This document shows, one piece after another, positions 17,138-25,580 of a stretch of 64,000 nucleotides of DNA. Positions within the stretch are counted from its first letter, which is position 1; each line of letters opens with the position of its first letter. Below the pieces are notes generated by a model. That model worked only from the letters and a program-made list of their open reading frames with translations, searched no databases and was not told where the DNA came from. Origin of the DNA: Micromonospora luteifusca (GTDB taxonomy: Bacteria; Actinomycetota; Actinomycetes; Mycobacteriales; Micromonosporaceae); NCBI RefSeq assembly GCF_016907275.1, contig NZ_JAFBBP010000001.1, positions 3,524,001 through 3,588,000 on the forward strand, given 5' to 3'. Both the position numbers and the translations under genes were made by a program.

Positions 17138-18475
17138 TTACCAGTTGGTGGAGCCGGGGACCTTGGGCCAGGGCTTTGAGGTGGGCTTGATCAGGTACGC
17201 GATGCCGCCGGAGCCGCCGGAGACGCCGCCGCTGGCGTTGGTGCGCTTGGTCCGCAGCCAGATCTGCTCGAACTGCGCACGCTTGTAGACGTTGCGCACC
17301 ACGTCGTTGCTGGACGAGGCGGGGTCGTTGACGATCACGTCGCCGTCGGCGGTGAAGCCGACCACCACGAAGAGGTGCCCGGAGGTCCCGTAGTTCGCCC
17401 CGTCCAGCTCACTGGCGAGGAAGGACTGGCTGGTCACGACGGGGATGCCGGCGGCGATGAAACGCTCCAGCTCGTCCAGCGAGTGCAGTCGGGTCACCCG
17501 ACTCTCCAGCCCGGGGAAGCTGGCCGCGTACGCGGTGTTGAACGGCCAGTTGCCGGCGCCGTCGTACGCGTAGTCGTAGGTCATCCGGGCCGCGTGGTTG
17601 ACCGTAGGGTCGGGGTAGGTCGGGTCCACCCAGGAGGTGTCGGCCGCCGACGGCTTGCGACCCCAGTACTCGACCACCATTTCCGTTGAGGTGGGTGAGC
17701 ACCAGGCCTCGCCGCCGCCGTCGTACTCGGGATAGTGCCCGGAGTGCACGTTCTGCGAGTAGCGCGGCACCGGCAGCTCGACACCCCAGGCGATGTGTCC
17801 GGCGCTCGGCGTCACGGTGAACCGGTCCGGCACGGTGGAGCTCATCGCGCCGAGCATCCGCACGACCGGCGCGGCGCTCTGCCCGGGTGCCCGGTAGAGG
17901 GTCAGCCGCAGCTGGTACGACCGCAGCAGCACCCCGGCGGCGGCGTCGTCGATGCTGAAGGTGTCGGTCCAGATCGTCGAGAAGGGATCACCCTGCCCGT
18001 TGACGGTGGTCCGCTTGATGTCGGCGTCGCCGGATGCCCAGCGACCCATGACGTACCACGGGGTCTGGTTGCCGCTGGTGTATTGGCCCTGCATCTCCAC
18101 CTGGATCCAGGTGCCGGCGGGGGTCTCCGCGTTCCAGGAGGCGATCAGCTCGGTGGCGTCGAACCCGACCCGGGTCACCGGCGAGGTCCACGTGCCGTAT
18201 TCCCAGGTGCGGGTGGTGCCGGTGTGCGGATCGGCGTACTCGGTGGTGCCGGCCGGGCGGGCCAGGGTGAGGCCCGCTCGGGCGCCGGGCACCACGCGGG
18301 TGCCGGCCTGGCTGCCCCGGTGCCAGTCGGCGGGCCCGGACCAGTCCTGGAAGGTGATCTGCTCGTCGTGAGTGGGGGCGGGCGGGCGGCCCGCCGTCGC
18401 GGGCGCGGTGGTGGCGAACAGGGTGAGTGCGGTGACGCCGGCGATGGCGGCCGCGCGTAAGCGGGATCTGGCCAT
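17138..18475 (-). CDS. secreted C39-like (papain-fold) peptidase family protein
   Basis: A 445-residue exported protein. The signal peptide (ARSRLRAAAIAGVTALTLFA, cleavage after PATA) is followed by a beta-rich N-terminal half and a C39_2-type domain with Cys in EAWCSPTSTEM, His in TSGHLFVVVGF and an Asn-Asp in VNDPAS. These give a Cys-His-Asn/Asp triad for a papain-like protease. The ATG at 18475 begins the signal peptide; an upstream ATG at 18556 would mask it. It is divergent from an M14 carboxypeptidase gene, so both secreted proteases may be controlled from the shared 211-bp region. Confidence 0.82.
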   Translation of the reverse strand: MARSRLRAAAIAGVTALTLFATTAPATAGRPPAPTHDEQITFQDWSGPADWHRGSQAGTRVVPGARAGLTLARPAGTTEYADPHTGTTRTWEYGTWTSPVTRVGFDATELIASWNAETPAGTWIQVEMQGQYTSGNQTPWYVMGRWASGDADIKRTTVNGQGDPFSTIWTDTFSIDDAAAGVLLRSYQLRLTLYRAPGQSAAPVVRMLGAMSSTVPDRFTVTPSAGHIAWGVELPVPRYSQNVHSGHYPEYDGGGEAWCSPTSTEMVVEYWGRKPSAADTSWVDPTYPDPTVNHAARMTYDYAYDGAGNWPFNTAYAASFPGLESRVTRLHSLDELERFIAAGIPVVTSQSFLASELDGANYGTSGHLFVVVGFTADGDVIVNDPASSSNDVVRNVYKRAQFEQIWLRTKRTNASGGVSGGSGGIAYLIKPTSKPWPKVPGSTNW

Positions 18476-18686
18476 GAGTGCTCCGCGGTGTCGAGAGGGG
18501 CATCGTCGCTGGTCAGTTTTCCGCTCGGAGAGAAGTTTCGCCATACGTTCACGCATGGAAAATCATTGCCGCAAGGATGGTCAGCTCGGGATGCAATAGG
18601 CAGCGATCAATATTGATATGACCATGTGACAGGTGGTGAAGTGTCCTTCACCGAGCGGGATATCCCGCCCATCGAGGAGGTAGTCC
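18476..18686. promoter_or_regulatory. divergent promoter region of two secreted peptidases, with AT-rich palindrome
   Basis: ATCAATATTGAT at 18606-18617 is a perfect 12-bp palindrome and the most AT-rich site in the neighbourhood, flanked by ATGACCATGTGAC. It lies centrally between the two start codons. Both genes must be transcribed from here, so a regulator binding this palindrome could control both. Confidence 0.5.
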
Positions 18687-20567
18687 ATGGCCCTCCGCAC
18701 GCCCATCCCCCTCCGCCGCGTCCTGGTGCTCGCTGTCGTCACCGGGCTGGGAATCGTCACCGTCGCCGCGGGTCCGGTCGCCGCCCGTCCGGCACCGGAC
18801 CGCACCGCCGAGCCGGCCGCCGCCAGCTACCGTGTGCTCGGACCTCGAACCCTCGCCGACCGCAACGCGGTGGCCCGCACCGGAGCCGCCATCGACTACT
18901 CCGAACACGGGGTGCTGCACATCTCGGCCACCGCGGTTGAGGCTGCCGCGATCGGCAAACTCGGTTTCCGACTCGAACCGCTCGCCGCACCGCCCAACGC
19001 CGAGCGCGGCGCCGACGGGGTGGGCACGCTGGCCTTTCCGCCCGCCGACTCCAACTACCACGACTACGCGGAACTGACCGCCGTCGTGAACCAGGTCGTC
19101 GCCGACCATCCGGCGATCGCGCGCAAGATCAGCATCGGTTCGTCGTACGAGGGCCGCGACCTGATGGCGGTGAAGATCTCCGACAACGTGGGCACCGACG
19201 AGGCTGAGCCGGAGATCCTGTTCAACTCCCAACAGCACGCCCGTGAACACCTGACCGTCGAGATGGCGATCTACCTGCTCAACCTCTTCACCGACAGCTA
19301 CGGTGGCGACTCCCGGATCACCAACATCGTCAACAGCCGGGAGATCTGGATCGTCCCGACGGTCAACCCGGACGGCAGCGAGTACGACATCGCCACCGGG
19401 TCGTACCGGTCCTGGCGCAAGAACCGGCAGCCCAACAGCGGCTCGTCCAACGTGGGCACCGACCTGAACCGCAACTGGGGCTACAACTGGGGCTGCTGCG
19501 GCGGCTCCTCCGGCTCGACCTCGTCGGAGACCTACCGGGGCCCGTCGGCGTTCTCCGCTCCCGAGACGCAGGCGCTGCGCAACTTCGTCAACGGCCGAGT
19601 GGTCGGTGGGGTGCAGCAGATCAAGGCCAACATCGACTTCCACACGTACTCGCAGCTGGTGCTCTGGCCCTACGGCTACACCACCGCGAACACCGCGACA
19701 GGGATGAGCGCGGACCAGTACAACACCTTCGCCACCATCGGCCAGCAGATGGCGGCCACCAACAGCTACACCCCGGAGCAGTCCAGCGACCTCTACATCA
19801 CCGACGGGGACAGCCTCGACTGGCTGTGGGCCACCCACAACATCTGGGCGTACACGTTCGAGATGTATCCCGGCTCGTCCGGCGGCGGCGGCTTCTACCC
19901 GCCCGACGAGGTGATTCCGGCGCAGACCTCGCGCAACCGGGAGGCGGTGCTGCTGCTCAGCGAGTACGCCGACTGCCCGTACCGGGCCATCGGCAAGCAG
20001 GCCCAGTACTGCGGGGGCGGTGGTGGTGGCACCACGGTCTGGTCGGACACCTTCGAGACCGCCACCGGCTGGACCATCAACCCGTCCGGCACCGACACCG
20101 CCACCCTGGGCGCGTTCGAGCGGGGCGCCGCCCAGGCGACCACGTCCTCCGGCGCCAAGCAGCTCACCCCGTACGCCGGTGCCAACGACCTGGTCACCGG
20201 CCGGCTCGCCGGTTCCGCGGCCGGTGACTACGACGTCGACGGCGGCACGACCAGCGCCCGGTCCCCGGCGGTGACCCTGCCGTCGTCCGGCACGTTGACC
20301 CTCTCGCTGGCCTGGTACCTCGCGCACGGCTCGAACGCCTCGTCGGCGGACTACCTGCGGGTGAGCGTGGTGCACAACGGCGGCACCACGGCGCTGCTCA
20401 CCCAGGCCGGCGCGGCGACCAACCGCAACGGGACCTGGGCGCTGGCCAACCTCAACCTCACCCCGTACGCCGGCCAGTCGGTCCGCATCCTCGTCGAGGC
20501 GGCGGACGCCTCCGGTGCCAGCCTGGTGGAGGCGGCTGTGGACAACGTCACCATCACGTCCTCCTGA
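18687..20567 (+). CDS. secreted M14 zinc carboxypeptidase (carboxypeptidase T-like)
   Basis: A 626-residue exported metallopeptidase that removes C-terminal residues from peptides. Signal peptide: [20 protein letters not shown], ending in AARP. The zinc ligands are His and Glu of QQHAREH and the later His of IDFHTYSQ; the catalytic Glu is in [18 protein letters not shown] and the Arg of [17 protein letters not shown] are substrate-site elements. After a Cys- and Gly-rich linker (YCGGGGGGT) a beta-sandwich domain of about 150 residues ([12 protein letters not shown] ... NVTITSS) probably binds substrate or wall. GAGGAGG lies upstream of the ATG. The gene ends in a strong hairpin. Confidence 0.92.
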   Translation: MALRTPIPLRRVLVLAVVTGLGIVTVAAGPVAARPAPDRTAEPAAASYRVLGPRTLADRNAVARTGAAIDYSEHGVLHISATAVEAAAIGKLGFRLEPLAAPPNAERGADGVGTLAFPPADSNYHDYAELTAVVNQVVADHPAIARKISIGSSYEGRDLMAVKISDNVGTDEAEPEILFNSQQHAREHLTVEMAIYLLNLFTDSYGGDSRITNIVNSREIWIVPTVNPDGSEYDIATGSYRSWRKNRQPNSGSSNVGTDLNRNWGYNWGCCGGSSGSTSSETYRGPSAFSAPETQALRNFVNGRVVGGVQQIKANIDFHTYSQLVLWPYGYTTANTATGMSADQYNTFATIGQQMAATNSYTPEQSSDLYITDGDSLDWLWATHNIWAYTFEMYPGSSGGGGFYPPDEVIPAQTSRNREAVLLLSEYADCPYRAIGKQAQYCGGGGGGTTVWSDTFETATGWTINPSGTDTATLGAFERGAAQATTSSGAKQLTPYAGANDLVTGRLAGSAAGDYDVDGGTTSARSPAVTLPSSGTLTLSLAWYLAHGSNASSADYLRVSVVHNGGTTALLTQAGAATNRNGTWALANLNLTPYAGQSVRILVEAADASGASLVEAAVDNVTITSS

Positions 20568-20570
20568 TCG

Positions 20571-20605
20571 GGTGGGGCCCCGTCCCGCCCCGACGGGGCC
20601 CCACC
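20571..20605 (+). terminator. strong hairpin after the M14 carboxypeptidase gene
   Basis: GGTGGGGCCCCGTC at 20571-20584 pairs perfectly with 20592-20605 around a 7-base loop, three bases after the TGA. A terminator also insulates the riboswitch leader that starts about 100 bp later. Confidence 0.8.
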
Positions 20606-20708
20606 ACCCCTTTGCGAACGCCAGTATCCCGGACATATGCCCCTCAGCTCCCGCCCTGCGGCACTCCGGCGGATCGGCTCGCGCCGATCGACCCTTGATC
20701 GATCCGGC

Positions 20709-20840
20709 ACGTCGTGGCGGTGCGCTACCGTCTTAGCGACCCGTCCGCAGCGAAGCCGGTGCGAAACCGGCGCTGTCCCGCAACTGTGATGCCCCACCTC
20801 GACGGTGGGGACGAGCCAGGTCGCCTCGGATCGGTCGCGA
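20709..20840 (+). ncRNA. cobalamin riboswitch
   Basis: The core GAAGCCGGTGCGAAACCGGC, followed by GCTGTCCCGCAACTGTGATG and then the B12 box GAGCCAGGTCGCC, is the conserved cobalamin aptamer. A GC hairpin (CCCCACCTCGACGGTGGGG) lies between the two parts as in many family members. It is in the 5' leader of the btuF-like gene, with the right order and strand to switch off the B12 importer when adenosylcobalamin is plentiful. The outer boundaries are approximate. Confidence 0.9.
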
Positions 20841-20887
20841 TACGCGCTCTCGAGGAAGGGCGCCTCGTGGGCGGGCGTACGAAAGTC

Positions 20888-20926
20888 CCTGTCGGCGAAG
20901 CACCACACTCCTCGACCGACAGGAGG
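20888..20926 (+). promoter_or_regulatory. hairpin that can mask the btuF ribosome-binding site
   Basis: CCTGTCGG at 20888-20895 is exactly complementary to CCGACAGG at 20916-20923. The right arm shares its last three bases with the ribosome-binding sequence AGGAGG at 20921-20926, six bases before the ATG. This fits a translation-blocking expression platform for the upstream riboswitch. Confidence 0.65.
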
Positions 20927-20931
20927 CCCCC

Positions 20932-21861
20932 ATGTTCAGACGTACCCCCCGGCTCTTCGCCGCGACCCTCGCGGTCGCCGCGCTCGCCCTCGGCGCGTGC
21001 GCCGAGAAAGCCGACGACAAGCCGAGCACCGGCACGGCGGCCGCTGCCTACCCGGTCACGGTCGGTCCGCTCACCCTCGACAAGCGTCCCGAGAAGATCA
21101 TTTCGCTGTCGCCGACCGCCACCGAGATGCTCTTCGCGATCGGTGCCGGCGCTCAGGTGACCGCCGTCGACGACCAGTCCAACTTCCCGGCCGACGCGCC
21201 CAAGACCGACCTCTCCGGCTTCCAGCCCAACGCCGAGGCGATCGCTGGCAAGAACCCCGACCTGGTGGTGCTCTCCGACGACCGGAACAAGGTCGTCGAG
21301 CAGCTCGGCAAGCTGAAGATCCCGGTCTACCGGACCCCGGCGGCGACCACGCTGGACGACTCGTACAAGCAGATCACCGAGCTGGGCACCCTGACCGGGC
21401 ACGCCGACCAGGCCACCGACGTCGCCAACCGGATGAAGGACGACATCGCCAAGCTGGTCAAGGGCCTGCCGCAACGCGCCGAGAAGCTCACCTACTTCCA
21501 TGAGCTGGGCCCCGAGTTGTACAGCGCTACCAGCAAGACCTTCATCGGTTCGCTGTACAGCCAGCTCGGCCTGGCCAACATCGCCGACCCGGCCGACGCG
21601 GACGGCAAGAACGCCGGCTACCCGCAGTTGTCCCAGGAGTTCATCGTCAACGCCAACCCGGACTTCGTCTTCCTGGCCGACGCGAAGTGCTGCCAGCAGA
21701 ACCTCGACTCGGTGAAGGCGCGCAGCGGCTGGGCCGGGATCACCGCCGTGAAGAACAGCCAGGTGGTCGCGCTGGACGACGACATCGCCTCCCGCTGGGG
21801 CCCGCGCGTCGTGGACCTGCTCCGGGTCATCATCGACGCGGTGGCCAAGGTGCCCGCGTGA
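20932..21861 (+). CDS. btuF: cobalamin ABC transporter substrate-binding lipoprotein
   Basis: A 309-residue extracytoplasmic binding protein. The N-terminus FAATLAVAALALGACAEK is a lipoprotein signal with lipobox LGAC. The type III binding-protein fold is indicated by RPEKIISLSPTATEMLFAIG and the repeated lobe (FIGSLYSQLGLANIAD). The upstream cobalamin riboswitch makes vitamin B12 or a corrinoid the likely ligand, more specific than the family's general ferric-siderophore/B12 range. It is followed by permease and ATPase genes, completing the importer. CC residues in AKCCQQN are unusual but uninterpreted. Confidence 0.88.
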   Translation: MFRRTPRLFAATLAVAALALGACAEKADDKPSTGTAAAAYPVTVGPLTLDKRPEKIISLSPTATEMLFAIGAGAQVTAVDDQSNFPADAPKTDLSGFQPNAEAIAGKNPDLVVLSDDRNKVVEQLGKLKIPVYRTPAATTLDDSYKQITELGTLTGHADQATDVANRMKDDIAKLVKGLPQRAEKLTYFHELGPELYSATSKTFIGSLYSQLGLANIADPADADGKNAGYPQLSQEFIVNANPDFVFLADAKCCQQNLDSVKARSGWAGITAVKNSQVVALDDDIASRWGPRVVDLLRVIIDAVAKVPA

Positions 21862-21874
21862 CCCCCGTTCACCG

Positions 21875-22051
21875 GTGAGCGCGAGGAGTGAGCCGGTCTT
21901 GCGAGCCCCGCAGTCGCGATCGAAGGTGGCTCGGTGAGCGCGAGGAGTGAGCCGGTTTTGCGAGCCCCGCAGTCGCGATCGAAGGTGGCTCGGTGAGCGC
22001 GAGGAGTGAGCCGGGTTTGCGAGCCCCGCAGTCGCGATCGAAAGTAGCTCG
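21875..22051 (+). repeat. three tandem 59-bp copies of the junction repeat
   Basis: Units begin with GTGAGCGCGAGGAGTGAGC at 21875, 21934 and 21993, exactly 59 bp apart, each containing GAGCCCCGCAGTCGCGATCG and, in the first two, GAAGGTGG before the next GTG. They differ at a few bases only. The third unit forms the start of the permease reading frame. It is the same family as the single or paired copies at 41097, 50871, 52846, 54227 and 59324. Confidence 0.95.
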
Positions 22052-23096
22052 GCCTGCGGGGCTGCGCACGCGGTGGCTGGTTGTCGGGGTGTTCGCGGTG
22101 CTCGTCGCGCTCGTCGCCGGGGTGTCGCTGGGCCCGGTGAGTCTGCCGCCGGGCAGTGTCGCGGCCGAGTTGCTCAACCTGATCCCGGGGGTGCATCTCG
22201 ACAGCGGGCTGTCCGAGCGGGAGATCGCGATCGTCACCGAGCTGCGGCTGCCCCGGGTGGTGCTGGGCCTGCTCGTCGGCGGTCTGCTCGCCCTCGCCGG
22301 CGGCTGCTACCAGGGGGTGTTCCGCAACCCGCTGGCCGACCCGTACCTGCTCGGTGTGGCCGCTGGCGCGGGCCTCGCGGTCACCGCGGTGATCGCCCTG
22401 GGCGGTGCCGGCCGGGAGGGTGCGATCTCCGGGTTGCCGATGACCATCCCGCTGGCCGCGTTCGTCGGCTCGCTGTTCGCGGTGACGATGACCTATGTGC
22501 TCGGCGCTGCTGGCGGGCGCAGGGGGTCGCCGGCGATGCTGATCCTGGCCGGGGTGGCGGTCTCCGCGTTCCTCTCCGCCGGGCAGACGTACCTGCTGCA
22601 ACGCAACTCCGACAGCATCCAGCCGGTCTACTCCTGGCTGCTCGGTCGGTTGGCGACCGCCGGCTGGCACGATGTGCTGCTGGTGTTGCCGTACGCGGCG
22701 TTGACCACCGTGGTGGTGCTGCTGCACCGGCGTGAGTTGGACGTCCTCGCGGTCGGTGACGACGAGGCGAGGAGTCTGGGCCTGCACCCGCAGCGCACCC
22801 GGTACCTGTTGATCGCCGCCGCGTCCCTGGGGACCGCGGCGGCGGTCTCGGCGACCGGGCTGATCGGCTTCGTCGGCATCATCGTGCCGCACACCGTCCG
22901 GCTGCTGGCCGGGTCGAGCTACCGAGTGATCCTGCCGATGTCACTGCTGTTCGGTGCTGCGTTCCTGGCGTTGACCGATGTGGTCGCCCGCACGGCCGCG
23001 GCACCGAGCGAGGTGCCGATCGGAGTGGTGACCGCCCTGCTGGGCGGCCCGTTTTTCGTGATCGTGTTGCGGACCGCCCGGCGGGTCCTCACGTGA
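21993..23096 (+). CDS. btuC: cobalamin/iron ABC transporter permease (FecCD family)
   Basis: A roughly 367-residue inner-membrane permease with about nine or ten helices. GGLLALAGGCYQGVFRNPLADPYLLG and GLIGFVGIIVPHTVRLL are the FecCD signature segments, the latter near the ATPase-contacting loop. The GTG at 21993 lies at the start of the third repeat unit and has GAAGGTGG upstream, so the first 17 or so residues (SARSEPGLRAPQSRSKV) are repeat-encoded; the conserved part starts near TRWLVVGVFAV. The downstream ATPase gene overlaps by four bases (GTGA). Confidence 0.9.
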   Translation: MSARSEPGLRAPQSRSKVARPAGLRTRWLVVGVFAVLVALVAGVSLGPVSLPPGSVAAELLNLIPGVHLDSGLSEREIAIVTELRLPRVVLGLLVGGLLALAGGCYQGVFRNPLADPYLLGVAAGAGLAVTAVIALGGAGREGAISGLPMTIPLAAFVGSLFAVTMTYVLGAAGGRRGSPAMLILAGVAVSAFLSAGQTYLLQRNSDSIQPVYSWLLGRLATAGWHDVLLVLPYAALTTVVVLLHRRELDVLAVGDDEARSLGLHPQRTRYLLIAAASLGTAAAVSATGLIGFVGIIVPHTVRLLAGSSYRVILPMSLLFGAAFLALTDVVARTAAAPSEVPIGVVTALLGGPFFVIVLRTARRVLT

Positions 23097-23935
23097 GTCC
23101 CGAATCCACCGCTGGTCTCTCCGCTGCCGACCCGTCGGTCAAGGTTGACGTGCCCGCCGTCGAGGTGCGGGGGCTGCACGTCAGCCTGGACGGCTCGCCG
23201 ATCCTGACCGGGGTCGACGTCGTCGTCGCCGTCGGCGAGTGGGTCACCGTGATCGGCCCGAACGGCGCCGGCAAGTCGACCCTGTTGCGCGCCGTCGGCG
23301 GCCTGCTGCCCGCGCCGGGGGCGATCACCCTGTTCGGTACGGCGAGCGGGTCGCTGCGCCGCCGGGATCGCGCCCGGATGGTGGCCACGGTGGCGCAGTC
23401 GCCGGTGGTGCCGCCCGGCATGTCGGTGCTGGATTATGTGCTGCTCGGCCGCACCCCGTACATCCCGACGCTGGGTCGGGAGTCGGCCGCCGACGTCGAT
23501 GCGGTGCACGAGGTGCTGGGTCGGTTGGACCTCACCGGCTTGCACCGACGCGAGCTGGTCACCCTCTCCGGGGGCGAACGCCAGCGGGTGTTCCTCGCCC
23601 GGGCGCTCGCCCAGGGCGCGACGTTGCTGCTGCTCGACGAGCCGACCAGCGCTCTCGACATCGGCCACCAGCAGGAGGTGCTGGAGGTGGTCGACCAGTT
23701 GCGCCGCGAGCACGGCCTGACCGTCCTCGCCACGATGCACGATCTCTCCCTGGCCGGCGAGTACGCCGACCGCATGGTGCTGCTCGCCGACGGTCAGGTG
23801 GTGGCCGCGGGAACCCCGACCGAGGTGTTGACCGAGCACCTGCTCGCCACCCACTACCGGGCCAGCGTCCGAGTGGTTCCCGGCACCCACGGCCCCCTGG
23901 TGGTCCCCGTCCGACCGAGCCGCCCCACGCGTTGA
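23093..23935 (+). CDS. btuD: cobalamin/iron ABC transporter ATPase
   Basis: A 280-residue cytoplasmic ATPase driving the importer. Walker A GPNGAGKST is at 55-63, signature LSGGERQR near 160, Walker B LLLLDEPTSALD and the H-loop TMHDLS. The first 20 or so residues are a poorly conserved extension. GTG at 23093 overlaps the permease stop by four bases, so expression is coupled to it and, through the transcript, to the cobalamin riboswitch. Siderophore ATPases look the same; the B12 assignment comes from the riboswitch. Confidence 0.9.
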   Translation: MSPESTAGLSAADPSVKVDVPAVEVRGLHVSLDGSPILTGVDVVVAVGEWVTVIGPNGAGKSTLLRAVGGLLPAPGAITLFGTASGSLRRRDRARMVATVAQSPVVPPGMSVLDYVLLGRTPYIPTLGRESAADVDAVHEVLGRLDLTGLHRRELVTLSGGERQRVFLARALAQGATLLLLDEPTSALDIGHQQEVLEVVDQLRREHGLTVLATMHDLSLAGEYADRMVLLADGQVVAAGTPTEVLTEHLLATHYRASVRVVPGTHGPLVVPVRPSRPTR

Positions 23936-23972
23936 TCGTGCGGGTCGACGGACGGCAGGCAGGGTGGACCCG

Positions 23973-24737
23973 TCAGGGGCCCAGGTCGATGACGGAGAAG
24001 AGCGCGCCCTGAGGGTCGCGTAGGGCTGCGAAGCGGCCCGCCGGGATGTCACGGGGCGGCACGAGGATCGTCCCGCCCAGTTCGGCGGCGCGAGCCGCGG
24101 CGGCATCCGCGTCGGCCACCGCGAAGTAGACCGTCCAGTACGCGGGCAGGTCGGCCGGGAAGTCGTCGGCCAGCGGTGGCATCATCCCGGCGACGATCTG
24201 CGTCCCGAGCCGCCACCCGGTGTACGTCATTTCGCCGACCGGCTGGTCGTCGGGCTGCCAGCCGAACACCAACTCGTAGAAGACCTTCGCGCCCTCGGGG
24301 TCGGGGGTGACCAGCTCGTTCCAGCTCATCGCGCCCGGCACGTTGAACACTTCGGCACCGGCCATCGCCAGTGGCTGCCAGACGCTGAACGTCGCGCCGG
24401 CCGGGTCGGCGAAGACCGCCATCCAGCCTCGGTCGAAGACCTCGAAGGGTGGCACGACAACCTGCCCGCCGGCCCGTTCGACCCGGCCGGCGACCAGGGC
24501 CGCGTCGTCGGTGGCGAGGTACGTCGACCAGATGGGCACCTGGTCCGGGATCGCTGGCGGCCCGGCCCCGGCGACCGGCCTGCCGTCGAGCAGGAAGACG
24601 GTGTAGCCGCCCGCCTCGGGTTCCGGTGTGACCCGGCCGGTCCAACCGAACAACTCCGGGTAGAAGCGCCGCGCGTCGGTCAGGTCGGGGGTGGCCAGGT
24701 CGGCCCAGCAGGGCGTACCCGGCGGGACGGTGCTCAC
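23973..24737 (-). CDS. VOC-family protein with two glyoxalase-like domains
   Basis: A 254-residue protein made of two related halves, each opening with a CWADL/SWNEL-ATPDLxxARRFY-type segment and ending GATFSVWQ or GALFSVIDL. This is the tandem vicinal-oxygen-chelate architecture of glyoxalase/bleomycin-resistance-like proteins. Metal-ligand residues are not all evident, so binding or resistance is as likely as catalysis. The GTG at 24737 begins just before PGTPCWADL. It is convergent with btuD, 37 bp away, and lies downstream of the ABC exporter operon on the same strand. Confidence 0.8.
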   Translation of the reverse strand: MSTVPPGTPCWADLATPDLTDARRFYPELFGWTGRVTPEPEAGGYTVFLLDGRPVAGAGPPAIPDQVPIWSTYLATDDAALVAGRVERAGGQVVVPPFEVFDRGWMAVFADPAGATFSVWQPLAMAGAEVFNVPGAMSWNELVTPDPEGAKVFYELVFGWQPDDQPVGEMTYTGWRLGTQIVAGMMPPLADDFPADLPAYWTVYFAVADADAAAARAAELGGTILVPPRDIPAGRFAALRDPQGALFSVIDLGP

Positions 24738-24832
24738 GGTCAAGACCCCTCTCGGCCCGGGCGGCCACGGCGGCCCCCTGCCGGAATCCTGGCACCGTCC
24801 CGCCTCGGTCCGGGGCGGAAACGGACGAATCG

Positions 24833-25570
24833 TCAGCTGAACCGGCGACCCTCGTCCCGCCGGTAGGCCCAGCCGGCGAGCGAGGCGAGCACCACCACCC
24901 AGACACCGAGCATGATCAGCGCCAGCGGCTGGACGCGGTAGCCCCCGACCGACGCCCACATCAGCTCCGCCGCGCCCCGGGTGGGCAGGTACGGCGCGAT
25001 CGTCTCGATGAACCCCGGTGCCTCACCCGGTGCGGAGAGCAGACCGCCGCCGAACGCGAGTGGCAGGAAGACCACCTGCGCGATCACGATCGCCGCCTTG
25101 CTCGGCAGGGAGTAGCCGATGGCGAGCCCCATCAGCGTGAACGGCACCGAGATGACGGCCACGGTGCCGGCGGCCAGTAGGAACGCCGCCGGGCTGAGTT
25201 GGGCCGCGGTCAGCGTCGCGCCGATCACCACGACCGGGATCAGCGAGAGGTAGGTCAGCGCCAGGCCGGCGAGCACCCGGCCGGCGAACCGGGGCGCCGG
25301 CCCGGCCGGCAAGGTCCGGGTGTACGGGTTCCAGGGCTGGTCGCGATCCTCGGCGACGCCGATGCCGTACTGGAAGATGTTGGCGCTCATCACCGAGAAG
25401 GTGACCATCGACGCGGTGGCGAGGGTGGCGCCGGTCGCGTCGTCCCCCGCGAACGGGACCACGAAGAAGATCATGGCGGCGGCCGGGAAGAACGCGCTGC
25501 CGAAGACGGCCACCGGAATCCGGATGATCTCCAGGAGCTGGTAGCGGGCGTGGACCAGGGTCAGCTGCAC
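24833..25570 (-). CDS. ABC-2 type exporter permease
   Basis: A 245-residue membrane protein with about six helices and ABC-2 character (RTLPAGPAPRFAGRVLAG, then PLAFGGGLLSAP and IAPYLPTRGAAELMW near the end, where ABC-2 permeases carry the conserved re-entrant region). The GTG at 25570 has GAGGAGG seven bases upstream and starts 10 bp after the stop of the ATPase gene. It is the last gene of the four-gene operon. The substrate is unknown. Confidence 0.85.
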   Translation of the reverse strand: MQLTLVHARYQLLEIIRIPVAVFGSAFFPAAAMIFFVVPFAGDDATGATLATASMVTFSVMSANIFQYGIGVAEDRDQPWNPYTRTLPAGPAPRFAGRVLAGLALTYLSLIPVVVIGATLTAAQLSPAAFLLAAGTVAVISVPFTLMGLAIGYSLPSKAAIVIAQVVFLPLAFGGGLLSAPGEAPGFIETIAPYLPTRGAAELMWASVGGYRVQPLALIMLGVWVVVLASLAGWAYRRDEGRRFS

Positions 25571-25580
25571 GGTCGCCTCC

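Noticed and set aside
21875..22051. Possible CRISPR array (regularly spaced repeats)
   Set aside because: The 59-bp units are contiguous copies of one sequence with no unique spacers, and single copies occur elsewhere at gene junctions; no cas genes are present.
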